The notes under the pieces are model-generated. The model searched no databases and had not been told where the DNA came from. It was given only the letters and a program-made list of their open reading frames with translations. A program made the position numbers and the translations under genes. From contig JAIOZF010000021.1 of assembly GCA_021740745.1 (NCBI GenBank), forward strand, positions 1-39,274: a stretch of DNA of 39,274 nucleotides, read 5' to 3'. This document shows positions 29,567-37,830 of this stretch, piece after piece (position 1 is the first letter of the stretch; each line of letters opens with the position of its first letter). Source of the stretch: Crocinitomicaceae bacterium (GTDB taxonomy: Bacteria; Bacteroidota; Bacteroidia; Flavobacteriales_D; Crocinitomicaceae).

Positions 29567-29639
29567 GAATATGTGTTATGGCTATTTTGTTAGCTTAGAA
29601 ATAATATGATTAAAAGTAGCAAAATCTATTCGTTTTATC

Positions 29640-29647
29640 TAAATTTG
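29640..29647 (+). promoter_or_regulatory. Possible -7 element for the MbnP-MbnH operon
   Basis: TAAATTTG ends 15 bases before the ATG at 29663, the same short distance seen before carA, hutU and secY. No -33 TTG at good spacing. Confidence 0.4.
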
Positions 29648-29662
29648 TTTAGAACTGTTAGT

Positions 29663-30409
29663 ATGAAAAAAACAATATTTTACTTTTTGTCCCTTCTTTT
29701 TTTAGCATCATGCAAAGATGAAGTTATTGACCCGCCCGCTCCTGTTGCTGATCAATTAAAAATGACAATGCAGCCGACATTTGGATCAACTGATTTAGTT
29801 TTAGATCAGACATATACTACGGATGAGGGATATTTGGTGCAATTCACGGATTTGAAATGCTATATTACAGATGTGGCAAATGGGTCTTCCACTTTGTGTT
29901 CATCAGCACTTTTCGACTACCGAGCAAATAACACGGTTTTATTTACTAAACCAGGAAAACCATCTGATTACGCAGATTTAACAATGTCTTTAGGGGTTGC
30001 TGCATCAAAGAATCACGCTGATCCAACATCATTTTCTTCATCAGACCCGCTGTATATTACGATAGCAAATGACATGCATTGGGGATGGAATCCAGGCTAC
30101 ATTTTCATGAAAGTGGAAGCAAAAGTCGATACTATTCAGAATGGTATTGATAATTTTGACCACACAATTGTGTTTCACATTGGTGGAGATGCTTACCTGC
30201 AAAATTTACAACTCAATTCGATCACTTGGAATGCAGCCGGTAATGGAATTTACACAAGAGCATTGAAATTGGATATGCAAAAGTTTTTGAATAATGGAAC
30301 TGAAATCATTGACTTAAAAACTGAGTATACGTCACATACTGGACCAGGGCAAGAAGCGATTAGCTTAAAAGTCATTCAGCATTTGAAAGATGCTATCAGT
30401 TTGTATTAA
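29663..30409 (+). CDS. MbnP-family lipoprotein (probable copper-related)
   Basis: From 29663 the product has 248 residues and starts with a lipoprotein signal, MKKTIFYFLSLLFLASC, with the lipidated Cys at 17. The body has the MbnP-family feel: FTDLKCYITDV, then HWGWNPGYIFMKVEA (H139-W140-G141-W142), then VFHIGGD with H172. MbnP proteins are paired with di-heme MbnH enzymes, and in the studied example MbnH oxidises a tryptophan of MbnP to kynurenine to make a copper site. The HWGW motif is my candidate for such a residue (inference). The di-heme partner gene follows after 22 bases. An earlier in-frame ATG at 29606 would place a poor N-terminus before the signal. Confidence 0.8.
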   Translation: MKKTIFYFLSLLFLASCKDEVIDPPAPVADQLKMTMQPTFGSTDLVLDQTYTTDEGYLVQFTDLKCYITDVANGSSTLCSSALFDYRANNTVLFTKPGKPSDYADLTMSLGVAASKNHADPTSFSSSDPLYITIANDMHWGWNPGYIFMKVEAKVDTIQNGIDNFDHTIVFHIGGDAYLQNLQLNSITWNAAGNGIYTRALKLDMQKFLNNGTEIIDLKTEYTSHTGPGQEAISLKVIQHLKDAISLY

Positions 30410-30431
30410 CTGCTCAAATAGTTTTTAATTC

Positions 30432-31505
30432 ATGAAGTATTTGTTAATTATTTTTGGAATTTTGGTGTTTGCCCTTTCTTGTAAAAAAGACAAAGTGGGA
30501 TATACCCCAACTCCATATGAATTAGAAATTCCATCTCATTTTCCTGAAATGAAAATTCCCGCAGATAATCCAATGACTGTGGAAGGTGTCCATTTGGGTC
30601 GCTTGCTGTTTTACGAAGAAAGATTAAGTGGTGATAACACCCAGTCGTGCGCATCTTGTCATTCAATTGAAAGTGCATTTTCTGATCCAAATAAATATTC
30701 GACAGGAATAGATGGCATTCAAGGCAATCGTAATTCAATGGCATTGATTAATCTAGGATGGCAGAAATTCTTTTTTTGGGATGGACGTGCTGCAACGTTG
30801 GAAAAGCAAATTTTGGAACCTGTGCCAAATCCAATTGAGATGCATCAATCATGGAAAGATGCTGTTGCCAAGCTAAATGGAGATGTCAATTACCGTAATT
30901 TATTCTATAAAGCATTTGGTGAAGAAGGAATTGACTCTACTAAAGTGGCAAAATCGATTGCTCAATTTTTAAGAACGCTTATTTCGGGGACATCGAAATA
31001 CGATATAATGTATAAATATGAGTATGGAATTCCATTGTCCTCGACCGATCAAGCCATCTTGTCAACTATTTCTCTAGAAGAGTGGGCAGGATATGATTTA
31101 TTTAAAGGCTTAAACGGTGCTGATTGTTTTCACTGTCACAATGGTCCGTTAATGCAAGTTCAGCTCTTCAGTAACAATGGACTTGATGCTACGTTTACTG
31201 ACCCTGGAAGAGGTGGTGTAACGGGTAATGCAAATGATATGGGTAAATTTAAAATTCCAACGCTTCGTAACATTGCACTTTCAGCGCCTTATATGCACGA
31301 TGGTAGATTTACAACGCTTGATCAGGTAATAGAACATTATTCTTCGGGTATTATTCAATCATCAACACTTGATCCATCTATTGAGTTCGCTTTTCAAGGT
31401 GGAGTTCAATTGGATAGTGAACAAAAGTCATTATTGAAAAAGTTTCTAGAAACTCTGACCGATTACAATTTTATAAACAATCCTAATTTTAAGGATCCGA
31501 ATTAA
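30432..31505 (+). CDS. Di-heme cytochrome c peroxidase family lipoprotein, MbnH/MauG-like
   Basis: The 357-residue product has a lipoprotein signal (MKYLLIIFGILVFALSC, Cys17) and two c-type heme motifs, CASCH at 73-77 and CFHCH at 232-236. Other family marks are SGDNTQSC, FFFWDGRAATLEKQ, NPIEMH, FKIPTLRNIALSAPYMHDGRF and VIEHYSSG. Members either reduce hydrogen peroxide or, as MauG and MbnH do, oxidise residues of a partner protein at long range. Its position behind an MbnP-like gene favours the second role. Both proteins should sit in the same membrane, facing the periplasm or surface. A plain peroxidase remains possible. Confidence 0.88.
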   Translation: MKYLLIIFGILVFALSCKKDKVGYTPTPYELEIPSHFPEMKIPADNPMTVEGVHLGRLLFYEERLSGDNTQSCASCHSIESAFSDPNKYSTGIDGIQGNRNSMALINLGWQKFFFWDGRAATLEKQILEPVPNPIEMHQSWKDAVAKLNGDVNYRNLFYKAFGEEGIDSTKVAKSIAQFLRTLISGTSKYDIMYKYEYGIPLSSTDQAILSTISLEEWAGYDLFKGLNGADCFHCHNGPLMQVQLFSNNGLDATFTDPGRGGVTGNANDMGKFKIPTLRNIALSAPYMHDGRFTTLDQVIEHYSSGIIQSSTLDPSIEFAFQGGVQLDSEQKSLLKKFLETLTDYNFINNPNFKDPN

Positions 31506-31517
31506 ACGAAATAGAAG

Positions 31518-32942
31518 ATGATTGACGAAAGAAGATTGACTACTGAGGAGAAGGCATTAAAAATAAATTTAACATCAGATATTTACGGTTGTTTTGCTGA
31601 AATTGGAGCAGGACAAGAAGTTGCCGCTAACTTTTTCAAAGCTGGTGGAAGTTCTGGAACGATTGCTTACACGCAGTCTGCATACGACATGAAAGTTTCG
31701 GATTCAATGTATGGTGAGGCATCACGGTATGTTTGTGAAGAACGACTGATCACAATGTTGGAAACTGAGTATGGAACATTAAAGTTTCGATTACCATCTA
31801 AATATAAAGAATCACGATTTTTTGCTTTCAGTAATACAGTTGAATCTCTTAATTATCACAAGACAAATCAAGGTCAAGGTTGGGTGGGGATTCGGTTTCA
31901 ATTGAATCTTGAAGCGGAACCAAACGATGTCATTTTGCATATTAAAATGCATGATAACAGTCATAAAGCGCAACAAGAAGCCTTAGGGATTTTAGGAGTA
32001 AATTTAATTCATGCGTGCTATTTTCACAAGGATGACTTAAACGAGTTTTTAGAAAATTTAGTCCATCGTTTGCCGCGTGATCGCATGGAAATTGACATGC
32101 TACGTGTTTCAGGACCAGATTTTAACAACATTGACAATCGAATAATTGCGTTGAATTTGGTTAAACGTGGGATTACTGATGCGACAATGTTTGATCTCAC
32201 GGGGCACGTTGTTCAGCCAGCAACTGCACTTTATAAAAAGAATATATTATTGATGCGCGGTCGTTTCAGACCAGTAACGAAAGTGCATATTGATATGATT
32301 GAAACTGGAAAGAAACAGTTTATTAAAGAAAGTGAAGTGAAGGAAGAAGATCTTCGAGTGATTTTTGAATTAACCTTGAAAGATTTGACTGCCGATGGTA
32401 AAATTTCGGATAAGGACTTCGTTGATCGAGCAGAACTTCTGGGATTATTGGGCTATACGGTGATGATTTCAAATTATTTGAAACATTATAAGATGGTAGA
32501 TTACCTTGCTTCCATTGCGAAAGAAAAGCGAATGGGTGTTATTTTGGGGGTTTATAATCTGCATACAATTTTTGACGAACGTTATTATGATAATTTACCT
32601 GGTGGTTTGTTAGAAGCATTCGGAAGAGGTTTTGGTCACAACGTGAAACTGTTTGTCTATCCAGCAACAAACGTAGATAGCGGGGAAATTTATTCATTGT
32701 CGAATATTAAAATTCCAGCTCACTTAAAAGGTTTGCTTCAATATTTGGTAGACAACAATAAAATGGAATCAATTGAGGCGTTTGATCCTAAGCTTTTGCA
32801 CATTATGTCGGATGATGTTTTGTCTAAAATTAAAGCTGGTTCAACAAGTTGGGAGGAAGATGTACCTAAAGAGGTAACCGAGGCAATTAAAAAGTATGAT
32901 TTATTTGGTTTCAAAAAGATCAAGGAAGTTGTAAATAATTAG
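31518..32942 (+). CDS. Conserved protein of unknown function with EF-hand-like loop
   Basis: I cannot assign a function. The 474-residue product has no signal peptide or membrane segment. It has a distinctive N-terminal region (DIYGCFAEIGAGQEVAANF, FKAGGSSGTIAYTQSAYDM), a central ALGILGVNLIHACYF, and TGHVVQPATALYKKNILLMR before GRFRPVTKVHIDM. I recall similar proteins of about 480 residues in several phyla, under inconsistent labels. Residues 289-300 (DLTADGKISDKD) fit a calcium-binding EF-hand loop, with Asp instead of Glu at position 12. It starts 12 bases after the di-heme gene and 11 before the WYL regulator, so all four may form one transcript. Confidence 0.8.
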   Translation: MIDERRLTTEEKALKINLTSDIYGCFAEIGAGQEVAANFFKAGGSSGTIAYTQSAYDMKVSDSMYGEASRYVCEERLITMLETEYGTLKFRLPSKYKESRFFAFSNTVESLNYHKTNQGQGWVGIRFQLNLEAEPNDVILHIKMHDNSHKAQQEALGILGVNLIHACYFHKDDLNEFLENLVHRLPRDRMEIDMLRVSGPDFNNIDNRIIALNLVKRGITDATMFDLTGHVVQPATALYKKNILLMRGRFRPVTKVHIDMIETGKKQFIKESEVKEEDLRVIFELTLKDLTADGKISDKDFVDRAELLGLLGYTVMISNYLKHYKMVDYLASIAKEKRMGVILGVYNLHTIFDERYYDNLPGGLLEAFGRGFGHNVKLFVYPATNVDSGEIYSLSNIKIPAHLKGLLQYLVDNNKMESIEAFDPKLLHIMSDDVLSKIKAGSTSWEEDVPKEVTEAIKKYDLFGFKKIKEVVNN

Positions 32943-32953
32943 CAAAAAGCAAA

Positions 32954-33967
32954 ATGCCACATATAAAAAACGCACTCATCCGATTTCGAATCATTGACAA
33001 ATGTTTGCGTAATAAATATAAGACGTATCCCAGTAAACAAGATTTAAGAGAAGCTTGCGAAGAATCATTGTTTGGTTCTGTTGACGGCGCAAATATTTGT
33101 GATTCGACTATCGAGAAAGATATGTTTGCTATGAAAATGGAGCACGATGCACCAATTCGTTACAGCAAAAGATACGGTGGTTATTATTATGAGGATCCAA
33201 ATTTTAGCATCAACGACATCCCACTTACAGAAGATGATTTGAGTGCCATTAATTTTGCAGCCAAAACATTGATGCAGTTTAAGGATGTGGACATGTTTAA
33301 ACAATTTGGCAATGCGATTGATAAGATTGTAGACCGCGTAGCTATTGCAAATGATCCGAATCAAGAAAACTTCTCCCATCTCGTTCAATTTGAAACCGCT
33401 ATTTCTTCTTCGGGAAATGAGTTTTTGCCGCTGTTGTTAGATGGAATGCGGAACAATCGATCGGTTTCTTTTCAATACATGAGTTTTATTTCCAATAAAG
33501 CGAAAAGAAGAGATGTCACCCCACTTTTATTAAAGGAATACAGAAATAGATGGTACCTAATTTCCTATGATCCTTCAAAAGCTGACATCATTACCTATAG
33601 TTTAGACCGAATGTCGGAAGTAGCAATGAATGAAACAGAGGGAGAAAAACCTGAAACCTTTGACGCAGATGATTACTTCAAATATGCAATCGGTATTACA
33701 AGTAATAAAAGTCAACCAGAGAAAATTATCCTGAAAACCGGAAATGTTGCAGCTAAATATATTGATTCGCAGCCTTTTCATCCCACCCAAAAAATTATCA
33801 AGGAAGGAAAAAACAAGACGACTTTTGAATTGGAAGTATTAGTCTCTGAAGAATTAATTCGAACATTATTGTCCTATGGTGGAGAAATCGAAGTAGTAGA
33901 GCCAGAATCCTTGCGTTCAATTATGATCAAACGTGTTTTTGATTTAGCAGAAGTCTATAAAATTTGA
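32954..33967 (+). CDS. WYL-domain transcriptional regulator
   Basis: The 337-residue product starts with a helical region that looks like a DNA-binding winged helix (RFRIIDKCLRNKYKTYPSKQ, STIEKDMFAMKME, RYSKRYGGYYYED). The WYL sensor domain follows, with the name-giving W200-Y201-L202 in NRWYLISYD and ITYSLDRM. A C-terminal WCX-like extension closes it. Such proteins regulate transcription in response to nucleotide or other ligands and are often linked to DNA damage or defence genes, but nothing defence-like is adjacent. It follows the unknown gene by 11 bases, so it may control this operon. Confidence 0.9.
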   Translation: MPHIKNALIRFRIIDKCLRNKYKTYPSKQDLREACEESLFGSVDGANICDSTIEKDMFAMKMEHDAPIRYSKRYGGYYYEDPNFSINDIPLTEDDLSAINFAAKTLMQFKDVDMFKQFGNAIDKIVDRVAIANDPNQENFSHLVQFETAISSSGNEFLPLLLDGMRNNRSVSFQYMSFISNKAKRRDVTPLLLKEYRNRWYLISYDPSKADIITYSLDRMSEVAMNETEGEKPETFDADDYFKYAIGITSNKSQPEKIILKTGNVAAKYIDSQPFHPTQKIIKEGKNKTTFELEVLVSEELIRTLLSYGGEIEVVEPESLRSIMIKRVFDLAEVYKI

Positions 33968-34000
33968 TTTCAATTCACTGCTTCTTTTAAAAGCATCTCT

Positions 34001-34008
34001 TATCTTCG
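34001..34008 (+). promoter_or_regulatory. Possible -7 element for the PaaG-like gene
   Basis: TATCTTCG differs from TAnnTTTG at one base and ends 15 bases before the ATG at 34024, matching the spacing seen at other genes in the window. Weak on its own. Confidence 0.25.
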
Positions 34009-34023
34009 TTGAAATTTTTGATC

Positions 34024-34797
34024 ATGGAAATTATTCGTACACTTACTATTGGTGTTTGTGAATTAAAACTCAACAGACCTGCCGTTTTCAACTCTTTCAA
34101 TCAATCAATGGCTTTTGCGCTTCAAAAAGCATTAGATGAAGCTGAATTAAATGATGAGGTAAGAGCAATTGTGATTACTGGTGAAGGAAAGGCATTTTGC
34201 GCTGGTCAAGATTTAGCAGAGGCAATGGATCCAGAAGGACCAGCATTGCAATCCATCGTTAAAGATCATTACAATCCAATTATAGAACGTATTCGAGCGA
34301 TTGAAAAACCAATTATTGCAGCAGTAAATGGAGTTGCAGCCGGTGCTGGAGCGAATATAGCCTTAGCATGTGATATTACAATAGCAAAGAAAAGCGCAAG
34401 TTTCATACAAGCATTTTCTAAAATTGGTTTAATTCCTGATTCAGGTGGAACTTATTTCTTACCGAGAATTATTGGATCTCAAAAGGCACTTGCATTAATG
34501 ATGACAGGTGATAAAATTTCTGCTGAACAAGCCGATCAAATGAATATGATTTACAAAGCGGTAGAGGATGAGAATTTCGATTCGGAAGTAAAATCGTTCG
34601 CTGAAAACATCGCTGCAATGCCCACTCGTGGACTTGGTTTAACCAAGAAAGCGGTCAATGCGACTTTTTCAAATACCCTTACAGAACAATTGGCACTTGA
34701 AGAAGAATTACAAACCGAAGCAGGTCAGACATACGATTTCCGTGAAGGTGTGAATGCATTTTTAGAGAAAAGAAAACCAGTTTTTAAAGGGGAGTGA
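34024..34797 (+). CDS. paaG: Enoyl-CoA hydratase/isomerase family protein, PaaG-like
   Basis: Starting at 34024 the product has 257 residues and the crotonase fold: oxyanion-hole segments GKAFCAGQDL and VNGVAAGAGANIALACD. The two catalytic glutamates of true hydratases are not in place; IPDSGGTYFLPR puts Asp139 at the second site, the hallmark of PaaG, the 1,2-epoxyphenylacetyl-CoA isomerase of aerobic phenylacetate breakdown. The next gene is a hydroxyacyl-CoA dehydrogenase, which fits that pathway, but the oxygenase and thiolase genes are not here. A TTG 15 bases upstream is in frame but adds no conserved residues. Another isomerase of the family is the alternative. Confidence 0.82.
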   Translation: MEIIRTLTIGVCELKLNRPAVFNSFNQSMAFALQKALDEAELNDEVRAIVITGEGKAFCAGQDLAEAMDPEGPALQSIVKDHYNPIIERIRAIEKPIIAAVNGVAAGAGANIALACDITIAKKSASFIQAFSKIGLIPDSGGTYFLPRIIGSQKALALMMTGDKISAEQADQMNMIYKAVEDENFDSEVKSFAENIAAMPTRGLGLTKKAVNATFSNTLTEQLALEEELQTEAGQTYDFREGVNAFLEKRKPVFKGE

Positions 34798-34798
34798 T

Positions 34799-34870
34799 AA
34801 ATTAGGAATTAGGAATTATAAGTTTTCTCAGTGGAATTCATAATTCATAATTCATAACTCATAATTACAG
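34799..34870. repeat. Facing arrays of 7-base repeats
   Basis: The 73-base gap holds AATTAGG-type units on the left (about 34799-34821) and CATAATT-type units on the right (about 34838-34866). The right array is the near reverse complement of the left with 7-base periodicity, so the gap is an imperfect inverted repeat. I recall similar repeats in other Bacteroidota spacers; their role is unknown. Confidence 0.6.
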
Positions 34871-36028
34871 ATGAAAGTAGGAGTATTAGGAGCAGGAACA
34901 ATGGGTGCAGGAATTGCACAAGTGGCTGCGCAAAATAATTGTGAAGTTGTTTTGGTAGATTTAAGTCAGGATATGTTGACGAAAGCCGAAAACAATTTAG
35001 ATAAAGTACTAAGTCGTTTGGTGGAGAAAGGAACTCTTTCAGAAGACGATAAAATCAATATTCAAGGAAGAATAAGTTATTCAACTGATGTGCGTGATTT
35101 CAAATCAAGTGCGCTGATCATCGAGGCAATTGTTGAGAATTTGGATGTGAAACATAAGGTGTTTGCTGATTTAGAATCAATCGTTTCCAATGAATGCATT
35201 TTAGCGAGTAATACTTCATCACTGTCAATCGCCTCTATCGGATCAGTATTGAAAAACCCATCTCGTGTTATTGGAATTCATTTTTTCAATCCAGCACCTC
35301 TAATGCCTTTGGTTGAAATTATTCCAGCTGTGCAAACTTCCGAAGAAACCTTGGCAACAACAAAAGCCTTGATTTCAAATTGGAAAAAGGTTGGAGTTAT
35401 TTGTAAAGACACACCTGGATTCATTGTTAATCGTGTTGCGCGACCATTTTATGGAGAGGCTTTGCGTATTTATGAAGAAGGAATCGCTGATTTCGCAACG
35501 ATCGACTGGGCAATGACTTCTATCGGTGGATTTAGAATGGGACCATTCACGTTGATGGATTACATTGGTAATGATGTGAATTACGCGGTGACAGAATCCG
35601 TTTTTGCTTCATTCTATTTCGATCCGCGTTTTAAACCATCGTTTACTCAAAAACGTCACAAAGAAGCAGGTTTTTATGGAAAGAAAACAGGACGAGGATA
35701 CTATAATTATGCAGAGGGAGTTGAATTACCAAAGCCTACAGAGCAAAAGGAACTTGGTGAAAAAATCTTCAATCGAATTTTGGTGATGCTAATTAACGAA
35801 GCAATTGATGCTGTTTTCTTAAATGTCGCGACTAAAGAAGATGTGGATCTAGCCATGACAAATGGTGTAAACTATCCAAAAGGCTTATTGAAATGGGCAG
35901 ATGAAATTGGATTGAAGAATGTTTTAAGTCAATTGGAAGAGTTGTTTGAAGAATATGGGGAGGATCGTTATCGTCCGAATCCTTTACTTCGAAGAATGGT
36001 TAAAAACAATCAACACTTCTTTAACTAA
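34871..36028 (+). CDS. 3-hydroxyacyl-CoA dehydrogenase
   Basis: The 385-residue product begins with an NAD-binding Rossmann motif (GVLGAGTMGAGIAQVAAQN). It has the catalytic His and Glu in GIHFFNPAPLMPLVEII and the DTPGFIVNRVARPFYGEAL segment. A second copy of the C-terminal 3HCDH domain (about residues 295-385) makes it longer than the 280-residue single-domain enzymes. It oxidises 3-hydroxyacyl-CoA to 3-oxoacyl-CoA. Next to a PaaG-like gene it probably works in phenylacetate degradation (PaaH role), though short-chain 3-hydroxybutyryl-CoA is also possible. Confidence 0.9.
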   Translation: MKVGVLGAGTMGAGIAQVAAQNNCEVVLVDLSQDMLTKAENNLDKVLSRLVEKGTLSEDDKINIQGRISYSTDVRDFKSSALIIEAIVENLDVKHKVFADLESIVSNECILASNTSSLSIASIGSVLKNPSRVIGIHFFNPAPLMPLVEIIPAVQTSEETLATTKALISNWKKVGVICKDTPGFIVNRVARPFYGEALRIYEEGIADFATIDWAMTSIGGFRMGPFTLMDYIGNDVNYAVTESVFASFYFDPRFKPSFTQKRHKEAGFYGKKTGRGYYNYAEGVELPKPTEQKELGEKIFNRILVMLINEAIDAVFLNVATKEDVDLAMTNGVNYPKGLLKWADEIGLKNVLSQLEELFEEYGEDRYRPNPLLRRMVKNNQHFFN

Positions 36029-36031
36029 ATA

Positions 36032-36061
36032 AAAAATGCATCAGGATTCTGAGGCATTTTT
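36032..36061. terminator. Bidirectional terminator between convergent genes
   Basis: AAAAATGC (36032-36039) pairs with GCATTTTT (36054-36061), and TCAG/CTGA continue the stem to a GATT loop after one mismatch. The A and T runs on either side let it work on both strands, serving the dehydrogenase gene and the minus-strand TPR gene. Confidence 0.8.
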
Positions 36062-36062
36062 G

Positions 36063-37124
36063 TTATAAGTTGGCAACAATCTTTTTTGCTTGTGCGGCAT
36101 AATAACCATTTGCAGTTATGATTTTCTGAAAAAGTGTGCTTGCTTCTGATTTTTTACCATTGGCCAATAAACTTTTAGCAGCATACCATTCTGCTTCCTC
36201 ATTGAAGTTCGTGTATTTCGAATCGATGCATTGATTGAAAGCACTGACTGCACTCGTGAATTCTTTTAGGTTATAATAACAAAGTCCTGCGTAGAAATTT
36301 GCATTCACATCATCCGGATATGTTTCAAGAATAACTTGGAATCGAGAAAGTGCCTTTTTGTTTTGTCCTTTAGAGAATAGTTCCATTGTTTTACTTACGT
36401 ATTCAATGTAGGGAATGTCGACATTTTTCCATTCAGTTGCTTCTTCTAATTCAGTTGTTTCGCCAACATTTGCAGGAGTACCCGTTAGCACCATTTGTTT
36501 TGTAGTGATTTTGGGTTTTGACCGATATGCTCGGTAATCCAGCAACTTCATGTCATACAAGTAAATTTCCTTTCCTAATGTCGTTTCTTTAATGAGTGCA
36601 GTTTCTTTTTCAGCTTCTTCAATTTTAGTGATGGGTAAATTATCAATGACTTCCGTTTTATCCGTATTCTTCTCTTCCGTTTTTTGAATCGTAAAATCCT
36701 TGACAATCGTTTGAATCGTAATTTGTTGTTTTTTCGGAAGCTCTTGCATTGCTTCAATTTTTGCTGGAGTAACCACATCCGTTTGCTCCACTTTAATCGA
36801 ACTTGATTCAGCAGTTAAGATTGTTTTTTGGTTGTCAACAGTTTTCTTGTTATTAAACAATACAATACTTGTAATGATTCCAACTACCAGAATAGCTGTC
36901 CCCCAGATGTATAATTTTGATGTTGATTTGAATTTCTTATCAAGTCGCTTCAAGTTTAAAGGAGCAGTACTTGGCATCGACCAACCCTCTAAAGCATCAG
37001 CATCGAAATCATTTTCGAGTGAATCTTTCTCAATCCGATGTTTCACTGCTTCGTCGGTAGTCGATCGATACAGCTCAATATCTTCACGAGATAAATTCGT
37101 TTGATATGGTTTATTTGAATTCAT
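36063..37124 (-). CDS. Membrane-anchored TPR protein, probable anti-sigma partner
   Basis: The 353-residue product has a cytoplasmic N-terminal part of about 70 residues with LSREDIELYRSTTDEAVKHR and DFDADALEGW, which resembles the sigma-binding segment of Bacteroidota anti-sigma-like proteins. One membrane helix follows (LYIWGTAILVVGIITSIVLF). The periplasmic part has a Lys/Glu/Thr-rich linker and a C-terminal TPR region (YPDDVNANFYAGLCYYNLKE, NEEAEWYAAKSLLANGKKSE). It overlaps the end of the sigma gene by 14 bases, and GGAGG sits a few bases before its ATG. It probably holds the sigma factor and senses an envelope signal (inference). Confidence 0.8.
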   Translation of the reverse strand: MNSNKPYQTNLSREDIELYRSTTDEAVKHRIEKDSLENDFDADALEGWSMPSTAPLNLKRLDKKFKSTSKLYIWGTAILVVGIITSIVLFNNKKTVDNQKTILTAESSSIKVEQTDVVTPAKIEAMQELPKKQQITIQTIVKDFTIQKTEEKNTDKTEVIDNLPITKIEEAEKETALIKETTLGKEIYLYDMKLLDYRAYRSKPKITTKQMVLTGTPANVGETTELEEATEWKNVDIPYIEYVSKTMELFSKGQNKKALSRFQVILETYPDDVNANFYAGLCYYNLKEFTSAVSAFNQCIDSKYTNFNEEAEWYAAKSLLANGKKSEASTLFQKIITANGYYAAQAKKIVANL

Positions 37125-37680
37125 TGCGTTCCTCCAATCGTAATTTTAAGTTTCTTTTTCCATTTTGAATTGCACTTTTGACCTGCATCATCGTTAAGTT
37201 CAATTCATCACAAATTTGCTGATAAGACTTTTCCTTTAAATAGAAAAGTTCAATACAGCCCCGTTGTTCATCCTTTAAAAAAGGAATCACTTCTTCAAGT
37301 GCGGAAAGTTTTTGTTCATTCAGTTGTTGTTCATCATTCAAATTTTCATCCTTTACTTCCGTAAATTCGAGTGATGAGGTACTTATCCCTTTTTTGCGAA
37401 ACAACATAAAACATTCATTTTTTGTCACCATGTATAACCATGACTTAAAATAACTGATTTCGTGTTTCAATAATTTATGATGAAGTCCTTCGAAAATTTG
37501 CATCGTAACATCTTCCGACTCTGTTACATTTTTCAGGTACTTCATGCATGCACCCATAACGAGGTGACCATAACGTTCATATAAAATTCCAATGCATTCA
37601 GAATGCTGCTCATTTTTATAAATGGCAACAAGCTCCTCATCGGATTTCGTGCGATATGTTTTTCGTTTAAATGAGAACAT
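37111..37680 (-). CDS. ECF-type sigma-70 family RNA polymerase sigma factor
   Basis: The 189-residue product has region 2 (YERYGHLVMGACMKYLKN, EDVTMQIFEGL, FKSWLYMVTKNECF) and region 4 with a helix-turn-helix (FYLKEKSYQQICDELNLTMM, QVKSAIQNGKRNLKLRL), the two-domain layout of ECF sigma factors. It would direct RNA polymerase to a separate set of promoters. The stop lies inside the next gene, encoding a membrane TPR protein that is the likely regulator. Possible -7 element TACTTTTA on the minus strand (37699-37706), 18 bases before the start, has one mismatch. Confidence 0.93.
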   Translation of the reverse strand: MFSFKRKTYRTKSDEELVAIYKNEQHSECIGILYERYGHLVMGACMKYLKNVTESEDVTMQIFEGLHHKLLKHEISYFKSWLYMVTKNECFMLFRKKGISTSSLEFTEVKDENLNDEQQLNEQKLSALEEVIPFLKDEQRGCIELFYLKEKSYQQICDELNLTMMQVKSAIQNGKRNLKLRLEERNEFK

Positions 37681-37830
37681 TTGATTTCTTAGATGTCATA
37701 AAAGTAATATTCCATAAAGTTGAATGAAAGTTTTTCTGAATTTAGTAATTTCAAGGCATGAAAATTTGTGTTCTTATACTATTATAATAAGGCATCCTAT
37801 TTTTCATACTAATTATTTGAAACCATTCTT

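Noticed and set aside
33065-33388. A 107-codon minus-strand frame inside the WYL gene
   Set aside because: It lies fully within a clear gene on the other strand and shows no domain or start signal.
37780-37800. TATAAT-like sequence upstream of pfkA
   Set aside because: The main sigma factor of Bacteroidota uses TAnnTTTG rather than TATAAT, and the region is simply AT-rich. A near match ATTATTTG at 37812-37819 also fails at two key bases.
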